Source: Bacteroidota bacterium (lineage in GTDB: Bacteria; Bacteroidota; Rhodothermia; Rhodothermales; UBA10348). Taken from it: a stretch of DNA of 47,022 nt. The notes beneath the pieces are model-generated. The model searched no databases. It saw nothing but the letters and a program-made list of their open reading frames with translations, and had not been told where the DNA came from. The DNA lies in NCBI GenBank assembly GCA_022567305.1, contig JADFHF010000028.1, positions 1 to 47,022 on the forward strand. The letters are read 5' to 3'. This document shows positions 25,457 to 32,956 of the stretch, piece after piece; positions within the stretch are counted from its first letter, which is position 1, and each line of letters begins with the position of its first letter. The position numbers and the translations under genes were made by a program.

Positions 25457-27802
25457 CTAAATATCCACGTCCTTTTTCTTCAGAAAGAATACTCCCTCAC
25501 GACCGGATGTAACCACGATGACTCCACTCTTGAAGTACGGGTAGTTGCTCCATGCACCCAATACGCCGGCGTTGTTGTTCTCACCATACGGGACGGTGTC
25601 AAAAAACCCGATTTCAACGGGTGTTTTCGGATCCGATATATCCAGTATTCTGAGGCCGGCCTGATAATTGGTCTGGTACATGTAATTTCCCTTGATATAG
25701 AGATTGTGATCTATGGCATTGTTGTCGGCAAAGTATTCACCGACCAGTTCGGGTTCATCCAGGTCAGCCAAATCAAAGATCAACGTTCGCGTCGCATCCA
25801 CCAGACCCGAGGCCTCATCGCCTTCATCATTGAGATAAAAGTAGGTGTGATCATCCGTTAGCCAACCCTGATGAGTATAGGCTACGTTCGGATATTCCCC
25901 GAGCGAAATGGCCACCGGATTATCCTTATCGGTCACGTCCGCAATGGACAGCGCATTCCCGTTTGAACTCAGGCAGATCTCTCGCCCGGTGTAATCTGTA
26001 TCCGGACCGTGATACGTGACGCATTGTGCGTCGTGAGTGGATCCGCTGCCACGTCCTGTTCGCGTATCTGCAAAGCATCCAGCAAATGTCGGATTGACGG
26101 GGTCTTGAATGTTGATCATGTGAAGCGCGCCTCCACAGGTTTCACCTCCTGAATCACTCCCTACGGCAAACGCAAATCCGGTCTCTTCATTGATGATGAT
26201 ATTGTGACTGCTGAACACACCTTTATATAGGGTCGTCTCCGTAAAGGTGACGGGAGGGCTCGATACGTCCCGGAGCTGACTGAGGTCAAAAACCTGCATG
26301 TGATGTGCACCAGCGCCATCGGCTACGATGTAGGCGTGATCTTTGTAAACCTTAATGTCTCTCCATAGACTGGGATTTGCCGTAGATGTGAGCGGGAGAT
26401 TCCCAAGGTAAACCGGATTGTAGGGATCGGACAGGTCGATAAATGATGTGCCATCCGTTCGGCCGACCAGAGCGTACTCCGCACCCGTTACGGGGTCTTC
26501 CCAACCCCAAACGTCATTGACCTGAATCCCTCGCTTAGCCCCGATATCTTCTGTTGAAAGAAACGCGATCATGTTGACGTCGTGACACGGAAACACACCC
26601 GCTGATTCGTCTTCACACTCTACCATACCCCCCGTTACTGAGGCAAACTTCCCGAACTCATTCGTAACGAATCCTTGTTGAACCCAACCGTCTTCCGAAT
26701 TCGTGAAAATAAACCCCGCCCCTTCAAAATTGTCTTGACCCACCGCACCGACTACGGCAACGCGATCGTCGACTGCGATGTCCCCGCCAAAGCCGCTTCT
26801 GAACTGAAGTCCTTCCACTTCCAACTTCCACGTGCCCGTAATCTCGTCGCCGTTGGTCCGGAATTGGAATACGGCGCCCTCACGCTCGCCATACCCGGTG
26901 GCGCCGACCCAGATCGAACTGCCATCAAACGCGAGTGAGGAGCCGAACTGGTCGCTCCCGCCAGCCGAAAACGGGGCCAGTCGTGGACCTGATTCCCATT
27001 CTCCCGAATCTTCGTCCATCTTATAGATCTGCACTTTGCCGATTCCATTGTTCGAACCCGGTGCTCCCACGCCGAGGTACGGTCCTACAACGAGGAGAGA
27101 AGCACCGAATCGATGGCCGTCCTGACCCGATTCGTCTGTAAGTAGGCCTGCCGAGTTCCACGCCATGTCAGTCTCAGAGAACAGATACGTATGAACCGCT
27201 CCTTTTCTTGCGTCTGCTCCCGGTGATCCCACTGCCGCGATGTTTCCCTGAAGTGCCAGGGACGCTCCAAACGCGGATTGGGAGTCGATCCCTTCGGCAC
27301 TCAAACTTCCACCGGATATCCATTCGCCAGAATCTGCTTGATGATAGTGATCAACGCTTCCATGACCGTCGTTATCGCCTTTTGTACCAATAAGAATGTG
27401 ATGTCCACTTACCGCAACACTTGCGCCGTATCCAGGCCCCGGTCCAGTAAGTTTGGCAACTTCCTCCCAGACTTCGGACGTCCGGCTATAGACGTATGCA
27501 GCATTACCCACGGGAGCGCCGACGACCAGAAAATCGCCCGAAACGTCCAGAGCCTGGCCAAAACCATCTGCTTTGTCACCGGCGTCCGAGGCCCTGAGTT
27601 GAACCGATTCCGTCCAGGATCCGTCCTCGGAAATCGTATAAACATACACAGAACCCGGGGTAATCCGATTACGTCCGTCAGCAATGAATACCTCTTCTCC
27701 CTGCACTTCAACATCAGCCCCGAACTGGGGTGCATACTGACGAGCACTGGATGACATGACAAACATGGGTAAAACTGCCAACGTGGCGATTATCTTTTTC
27801 AT
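25457..27802 (-). CDS. Choice-of-anchor B family protein with FG-GAP-like repeats (copy 1)
   Basis: The 781-residue protein starts at ATG 27800-27802 and has a signal peptide (MKKIIATLAVLPMFVMSSSA). The N-terminal half, to about residue 370, is a run of FG-GAP/integrin-like beta-propeller repeats of the form FGASLALQGNIAAVGSPGAD, repeated about seven times. The second half matches choice-of-anchor B proteins: NDVWGWEDPVTGAEYALVG, GTSFIDLSDP, LWRDIKVYKDHAYIVADGAG, with LVIVD-type propeller repeats. It ends FFLKKKDVDI. Such proteins are secreted or surface-anchored; no enzymatic role is known. It is the downstream partner of a close paralogue on the same strand. Confidence 0.88.
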   Translation of the reverse strand: MKKIIATLAVLPMFVMSSSARQYAPQFGADVEVQGEEVFIADGRNRITPGSVYVYTISEDGSWTESVQLRASDAGDKADGFGQALDVSGDFLVVGAPVGNAAYVYSRTSEVWEEVAKLTGPGPGYGASVAVSGHHILIGTKGDNDGHGSVDHYHQADSGEWISGGSLSAEGIDSQSAFGASLALQGNIAAVGSPGADARKGAVHTYLFSETDMAWNSAGLLTDESGQDGHRFGASLLVVGPYLGVGAPGSNNGIGKVQIYKMDEDSGEWESGPRLAPFSAGGSDQFGSSLAFDGSSIWVGATGYGEREGAVFQFRTNGDEITGTWKLEVEGLQFRSGFGGDIAVDDRVAVVGAVGQDNFEGAGFIFTNSEDGWVQQGFVTNEFGKFASVTGGMVECEDESAGVFPCHDVNMIAFLSTEDIGAKRGIQVNDVWGWEDPVTGAEYALVGRTDGTSFIDLSDPYNPVYLGNLPLTSTANPSLWRDIKVYKDHAYIVADGAGAHHMQVFDLSQLRDVSSPPVTFTETTLYKGVFSSHNIIINEETGFAFAVGSDSGGETCGGALHMINIQDPVNPTFAGCFADTRTGRGSGSTHDAQCVTYHGPDTDYTGREICLSSNGNALSIADVTDKDNPVAISLGEYPNVAYTHQGWLTDDHTYFYLNDEGDEASGLVDATRTLIFDLADLDEPELVGEYFADNNAIDHNLYIKGNYMYQTNYQAGLRILDISDPKTPVEIGFFDTVPYGENNNAGVLGAWSNYPYFKSGVIVVTSGREGVFFLKKKDVDI

Positions 27803-27961
27803 TTCTCCGGGGATATTGGATAGAGATTCGGAGCGAGATATAACGCGCTCGAAGATCAATGAATGGGAATCCAGCGAGAACTAAGGGCTAATGTATTGAA
27901 CTTGAATGCTATGCGAAAGCAGCCGCTCTCAAAGAAGAATCCTCCGCGACGGTATACTCCA

Positions 27962-27996
27962 ATAAAAATGGCCCGGTCGCGTTTTGCGACCGGGCC
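27962..27996 (-). terminator. Strong intrinsic terminator after copy 2
   Basis: A perfect 11-bp stem (GGCCCGGTCGC at 27970-27980 with GCGACCGGGCC at 27986-27996) and a five-base loop is followed on the minus strand by ATTTTTATT. It lies 24 bp after the stop of the upstream choice-of-anchor B gene, which separates the two paralogues into different transcripts. Confidence 0.93.
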
Positions 27997-28019
27997 CGTG
28001 GTCGAAGGAGCTTTGACGT

Positions 28020-30353
28020 CTAAATATCTACATCCTTCTTTCGTACAACGAAGAAACCAATGCTACCACCGGTAACAATGATCACACCACTTTTGAAGTA
28101 TGGGTAGTTACTCCAAGAACCACCACCACCACCGTCCGGGTCAGTATCAAAATAGGCCACTTCAACAGGGGCTTCTCTGTTCGAGATATCCAATACACGG
28201 AACCCGGCACCATAATTAGACTGGTACATCAAATCTCCCTTAATATAGAGATTATGATCAGTCTCGGTCGTCTCCGCAATGTGCTCAGCGGCAAGTTGAG
28301 GTTCATCCAGATCGGTCACATCCCAGATCAGCGTACGCGTTCCTTCCACGAGTCCCTGAGGCTCATCACCCTCGTCGTTCATGTAGAAATACTGGTGATC
28401 GTCCGTGAGCCAGCCTTGGTGTGTATACGCCACATTCGGATACGTAGCCATCGACAGCGCAACCGGATTTTCCTTGTCGGTTACGTCCGCAATAGACAGA
28501 GCCGTTTCATTGGATCCGAGACAAATTTCGTGTCCCTGATAGTCCGTGTCTGGGCCATGGTAAATCACGCATTGAGCGTCGTGTGAATAACCTGTTCCAC
28601 GTCGACCGGTCGTAGGATCTGCGAAACATCCCGCAAACGTTGGATTGACGGGATCGTTCAGATTCAGCATGTGAAGGCCTCCACCACAGGTCTCTCCTCC
28701 TCCACGGCTCCCCACTACGTAGGCAAACCCGGAATCCTCGTTGATCACTATGTTGTGAGCACTCGCGATTCCGTGATAAATCGTGATGGCATCAAATTCC
28801 TGTGGCTCGTCCTGAGCTTTCAGAAGCAGACTCAGATCGAACACTTGGACACCGTGCTCACCGGCCCCGTCGGAGACGATGTACGCGTGGTCGTTGTATA
28901 CCTTGATGTCTCTCCAAGCGGAAGGATTTGCACCCTCTGTCATCATCAACGTGCCCAAGAAGATCGGATTGTCAGCATCCGTAACTTCGACAAAAGAAGT
29001 CTTATTGCTCATTCCAATCAGTGCGAACTCGCGTCCGCTGGCTGCGTCTTCCCAACCCCAGAGGTCATTGGTACTGATCCCCCTCTCACCGCCGATGTCC
29101 TTCACAGAAAGGAATGAAACCATATCCACATCGCTGCAGGGAAAGCCGGAAGCCAGTCCATCCTCACAGTCGACCTGACCACCCGTGATGGACGCCATCG
29201 ACTGTGACTCTGCCCAGACCGGATTGCCTTGAGCCCAACCCTCTTCAGAATTGGCGTACGGAATGGCCGCACCCTCGCCTCTATCGTACCGGGCGGCTCC
29301 GATTGATGCAACTTGATCGTTAGCTGCAATAGCCGATCCGAACCTGGCGCGGGCTTGCATGTCAGTCGGTTCCATGACCCACGTGTTCGCAAGACGCTCC
29401 GTGTCCATGTTGGGTTCGAATTTGTAAATCGCACCAGTAGATCCGCCGTATCCCGGTGCTCCTACCCAGAGTGCGCCGTCGGCAAATTCGAGAGCGGAGC
29501 CAAATGCCTCCCCTCCTTGTGCCGAAAACGGTGCCACTCTTTCATGGAATTCCCACTCACCGGATTCTCCATTCACTTTGAAGATGGCTACGGCGCCAAT
29601 TCTGTTCTCAAAACCAGGAATACCCACGGCCATGTGTGTGCCCGCGATGAGTAAGGCTGATCCAAATCGATTTCCTTCATTGAGGCCCGGATTCGTGATG
29701 GTGCCTCCGGCCACCCATTCGCCCGTATCGGAATCGTAGTTAAACGTATGAACCGTTCCCGTAGAGTTATCTGCTCCCGGTTCGCCTATCGCCGCACGAC
29801 CCTCTGCTACAACGACCACGCTTCCATAACGGCCTCTTTCGGATGTACTGTCGGGGATCAATTGTGTACTTAATCGCCATGAGCCGTCATCGTTCTTTAC
29901 ATAAGCAAACGCAGCTCCGACGTTCTCGGATCTGCGACCGACCGGCGCGCCAACAACAAGAATATTCTGATTGATCGATACGGCTCCACCAAATCCTTCA
30001 ACATCATTACTCAAGCGACTAGATTCTTGCCAAATTCCATAGTCATCTTTTGTAAATACGTATACGGCGCGCGCCAGAGGAGCACCAACCACCATGGTCT
30101 CTCCCGAGATGTCTATGGACCGGCCGAAACCATCTGCCTCTGTGGCATCCGATGCCGACAAAGTGCTCGACTCAACCCACGTACCGTCGTCGGATTGCCT
30201 GTAAAAATAAAGACTGCCAGGGGTGGATGAATTTCTTCCTACACCCGCGATAACCTCCTCACCTGAAACTGCGACGGCCGAACCAAACGACTGGGCTGAT
30301 GCCGGAGCGGCGAGTATTGCCAATACGACAACGAGAAACAAAGACTTTATCAT
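28020..30353 (-). CDS. Choice-of-anchor B family protein with FG-GAP-like repeats (copy 2)
   Basis: This 777-residue paralogue of the downstream gene has the same plan: a signal peptide (MIKSLFLVVVLAILAAPASA), an N-terminal propeller built from FG-GAP-like repeats (FGSAVAVSGEEVIAGVG and related units) to about residue 370, then the choice-of-anchor B/LVIVD half with NDLWGWEDAASGREFALIG, SAWRDIKVYNDHAYIVSDGA, and an ending VRKKDVDI almost identical to copy 1. Its repeats often carry the pattern FGxxLxxxG...xxVGxPG. It is followed by a strong terminator. Start ATG 30351-30353 is fixed by the signal peptide. Confidence 0.88.
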   Translation of the reverse strand: MIKSLFLVVVLAILAAPASAQSFGSAVAVSGEEVIAGVGRNSSTPGSLYFYRQSDDGTWVESSTLSASDATEADGFGRSIDISGETMVVGAPLARAVYVFTKDDYGIWQESSRLSNDVEGFGGAVSINQNILVVGAPVGRRSENVGAAFAYVKNDDGSWRLSTQLIPDSTSERGRYGSVVVVAEGRAAIGEPGADNSTGTVHTFNYDSDTGEWVAGGTITNPGLNEGNRFGSALLIAGTHMAVGIPGFENRIGAVAIFKVNGESGEWEFHERVAPFSAQGGEAFGSALEFADGALWVGAPGYGGSTGAIYKFEPNMDTERLANTWVMEPTDMQARARFGSAIAANDQVASIGAARYDRGEGAAIPYANSEEGWAQGNPVWAESQSMASITGGQVDCEDGLASGFPCSDVDMVSFLSVKDIGGERGISTNDLWGWEDAASGREFALIGMSNKTSFVEVTDADNPIFLGTLMMTEGANPSAWRDIKVYNDHAYIVSDGAGEHGVQVFDLSLLLKAQDEPQEFDAITIYHGIASAHNIVINEDSGFAYVVGSRGGGETCGGGLHMLNLNDPVNPTFAGCFADPTTGRRGTGYSHDAQCVIYHGPDTDYQGHEICLGSNETALSIADVTDKENPVALSMATYPNVAYTHQGWLTDDHQYFYMNDEGDEPQGLVEGTRTLIWDVTDLDEPQLAAEHIAETTETDHNLYIKGDLMYQSNYGAGFRVLDISNREAPVEVAYFDTDPDGGGGGSWSNYPYFKSGVIIVTGGSIGFFVVRKKDVDI

Positions 30354-30680
30354 GTCCTACTTGGGTTTTCTTTCAAATAATTAATCGCCCAGGACGCCGA
30401 GCGTGCGTCAAGATGATGGGAGATGGTGTCCGGGTCTGATTTTGCTAACGAAGGCCATGGAATAGATCAGGTGTCCGAAGGGTTCCGACCATCATCGCAA
30501 TTCACTTCTTCTATAAACGGCGCTTGGAGTGGAAACGCAAAAGCGACCCTTCATACGCAATCACGAATACGTAGATATACGACCAACGGCACGGTCGCTC
30601 CCGTCCTGCGCCGACGCCTGATTTTCGTGCTTGCAGTCCAATTCAACCGAATCGAACTCTCTTGCGGGTTCTCCAAGTCG
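30354..30680. other. Intergenic region upstream of copy 2
   Basis: A 327-bp stretch between two minus-strand genes. It is AT-rich just before the copy 2 start (around 30365-30390) and presumably holds its promoter, but no clear elements can be named. No terminator with a T tract was seen for the upstream gene. A 104-codon plus-strand frame here has no supporting features. Confidence 0.45.
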
Positions 30681-31709
30681 CTATTCCATCGTTATCGACT
30701 CCCGCATGAAATGAGCATAATCGACCGCATACAGTGAGTCGGACGTGTTTGCTGAGAATCCGAATTCCGGATCCGACGGAATGATGATCCCTGCGATCAC
30801 ACCCATGCCTCCTGCCGAAATGGGGCGACCGGATGTGTTGTTGTATTCAGCCGTGACACGATACGTATGCTGGGGGTCGATAAGAATGCCGAACGTTCCG
30901 TAGAACTCACCTCGTGTAATATTGAGCAGACTGCCGTCCTCATCATACTCCGGTCGGCCTGTCCACACGATCTCGGCAGTGGTCAGGTCTTCCATATAAA
31001 TACTCACGGAAAATGGGTGCAAGTGTGCACCCACAGCGACAATTCTTCCCTTAGTTACTGGCTTCCCCTCCCAAGACCAGGAAGATTTCCCGGGCGGGAG
31101 GTCAAATGATTTATCACCGGTGGGAAAAAGCGTATCCATTTGAAACGGAATTACATCGACAAGGGGCCACGGGAGACCCGTCTTAACGAATTTGATCCGC
31201 AGCCTCAAAGACACTCCATGGTACGCCCGGTCCGTGGGGTTGTGGAGCATCACTGATACGACAAGTAAATCACCCGCTTCGAAGGGGATACCCATCAGGG
31301 TTTTGGGCATCTTATACGATCCAGTCTCTTGCCCGGCTGCGAATACGCGCCGCGCGATCGGCAAGAACATCTCGCGATGTTGCGGATCGATCAGATTGAA
31401 ATGATGCAATACATCGCGCGGAACCTCTTGTCCGGAAGAATCCACCAACTCGTACTCAACGCCGTACATGTATCCTGAGATCGGTAGCTCGACGTGAACG
31501 ATCGGGGGATAAACAGCACGGTGCTGATGGAATCCACCTTCCATTCCCATCGGGAGAGGTAATGACACCGGGGTCGTTGCCACGTATAGATCACCATCAT
31601 TCAGCTCTGCAACGACCCTCTCAATTCTTTTCTGTGCTGATGTCCCCGGCACTAGACTTGCGATCAGAGCAAGCACAAGCGAGGTGCGAATGGTTGCTTT
31701 CCACTTCAT
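30681..31709 (-). CDS. Secreted protein with PHM/SURNod19-like fold (tentative)
   Basis: From ATG 31707-31709 the 342-residue product has a signal peptide (TSLVLALIASLVPGTSAQ). The mature part has YELVDSSGQEVPRDVLHHFN near residue 95 and VAVGAHLHPFSVSIYMED near 240. Paired histidines in beta-rich surroundings recall copper-dependent peptidylglycine monooxygenase-like or plant SURNod19-like proteins. Whether it binds copper or is enzymatic is not shown; the full set of PHM ligands cannot be confirmed by eye. It is divergent from the Vgb-like gene, with 183 bp between them. Confidence 0.5.
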   Translation of the reverse strand: MKWKATIRTSLVLALIASLVPGTSAQKRIERVVAELNDGDLYVATTPVSLPLPMGMEGGFHQHRAVYPPIVHVELPISGYMYGVEYELVDSSGQEVPRDVLHHFNLIDPQHREMFLPIARRVFAAGQETGSYKMPKTLMGIPFEAGDLLVVSVMLHNPTDRAYHGVSLRLRIKFVKTGLPWPLVDVIPFQMDTLFPTGDKSFDLPPGKSSWSWEGKPVTKGRIVAVGAHLHPFSVSIYMEDLTTAEIVWTGRPEYDEDGSLLNITRGEFYGTFGILIDPQHTYRVTAEYNNTSGRPISAGGMGVIAGIIIPSDPEFGFSANTSDSLYAVDYAHFMRESITME

Positions 31710-31892
31710 TACGGTCACAAAAGGTGGAGTTCTGCGCGTAGTGGACTGAAAAAACCAATTTATTTGAAAGAAGATCCGCACCTTCGGTACAAAACTGACG
31801 ACGTTCGCAAAACCAACAAAGTTGTCAGAATTCTTGCATTTCTAGTTGAGCGTCCCGATCGTCATAGTTCTGATAAAAAATCCGCTACACCC

Positions 31893-32921
31893 ATGATATC
31901 CTCCATGATCGCCCTCATCTTTCTCTCGACCACGCCCGGCCCGTCTGTGGGCGGACTCAACTCGATCGGAGCCATCGCTCCTGCCGACACCATTAAAGTT
32001 ACGGAATGGCTTGTGCCGTGGAGTCACACTCGCCCGAGAGACCCATTTGTGGCTCCTGATGGACGCGTTTGGTTCTGTGGCCAGGCCGGTGGCTACGTGG
32101 GGGTGCTCGATCCCGAGACCGGAGCATTCAACCGCTATGATTTAGGCAGCGGCGCAGGCCCACACAATCTAATTGTTGACGCAGATGGATTCGTCTGGTA
32201 CGCCGGGAATCGTCGCGCCCATATTGGTCGACTCGACCCTGAATCCGGAGACATCGAGAAATTCCCCATGCCGGACGGAGTAAACGATCCGCACACACTC
32301 GTATTCGATGGATTGGGAGGAATCTGGTTTACCGTTCAATTCTCGAATTACGTCGGCCACCTTAATATTGAGTCCGGAGAAGTTCGAGTGGTTGAGATGC
32401 CCGTGACTCGATCACGACCATATGGTATTAAAATGGACTCGAAGGGAAATCCATGGGTCGTCCTCTTCGGCACCAACAAACTGGCTACGGTGAACCCGGA
32501 AACCATGGAACTGACCACGTTTGATTTAGAGCGTGAGGATGCTCGTCCGAGGCGTCTTGAAATAACGAGCGACGATAAAATATGGTACAGCGACTATGCT
32601 CAGGGCTACCTGGGGCGTTTTGATCCCGAGACCCTAGCGTTCCGCGAGTGGCCGTTGCCTGAAGGTAAAAGGGCACGCCCGTACGGCATGGCCGTAGATA
32701 ATGAAGATCGAATTTGGATAGTAGAGGGGGGTATTTCACCCAATCAGTTCATCGGATTTGATTCTCGATCAGGTGAGTTTATTGAGAGCACTTCGATCCC
32801 AAGCGGAGGCGGAACCGTTCGTCATATGTATTTTCACGAGCCCGAAAACACAATATGGTTTGGGACCGACACCAACTACATAGGAAAAGCGCTCCTACCG
32901 GTACGAAAGCCGAAATTGTAG
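31893..32921 (+). CDS. Vgb-like (streptogramin lyase family) beta-propeller protein, secreted
   Basis: The 342-residue product starts at ATG 31893 with a signal-like hydrophobic segment (MISSMIALIFLSTTPGP). The remainder is a seven-bladed propeller of about 45-residue units such as PRDPFVAPDGRVWFCGQAGG, GPHNLIVDADGFVWYAG and DPHTLVFDGLGGIWFT. This repeat (x-P-H/Y-x-I-x-x-D-x-x-G-x-x-W) is typical of virginiamycin B lyase-like proteins. Most chromosomal homologues are secreted and have no proven antibiotic role, so resistance should not be assumed. The next gene, a secreted S9 peptidase, begins 35 bp downstream, so the two are probably cotranscribed. An upstream in-frame start at 31764 would add a non-signal leader and is disfavoured. 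Confidence 0.82.
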   Translation: MISSMIALIFLSTTPGPSVGGLNSIGAIAPADTIKVTEWLVPWSHTRPRDPFVAPDGRVWFCGQAGGYVGVLDPETGAFNRYDLGSGAGPHNLIVDADGFVWYAGNRRAHIGRLDPESGDIEKFPMPDGVNDPHTLVFDGLGGIWFTVQFSNYVGHLNIESGEVRVVEMPVTRSRPYGIKMDSKGNPWVVLFGTNKLATVNPETMELTTFDLEREDARPRRLEITSDDKIWYSDYAQGYLGRFDPETLAFREWPLPEGKRARPYGMAVDNEDRIWIVEGGISPNQFIGFDSRSGEFIESTSIPSGGGTVRHMYFHEPENTIWFGTDTNYIGKALLPVRKPKL

Positions 32922-32956
32922 TTAAGTCAGACTCTCACTATTAACCATTTCCCATT

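Noticed and set aside
31893-32921. Reading the Vgb-like gene as an antibiotic-resistance gene
   Set aside because: The repeat is shared by many secreted propeller proteins without lyase activity, and the context is a peptidase island, so resistance is not supported.
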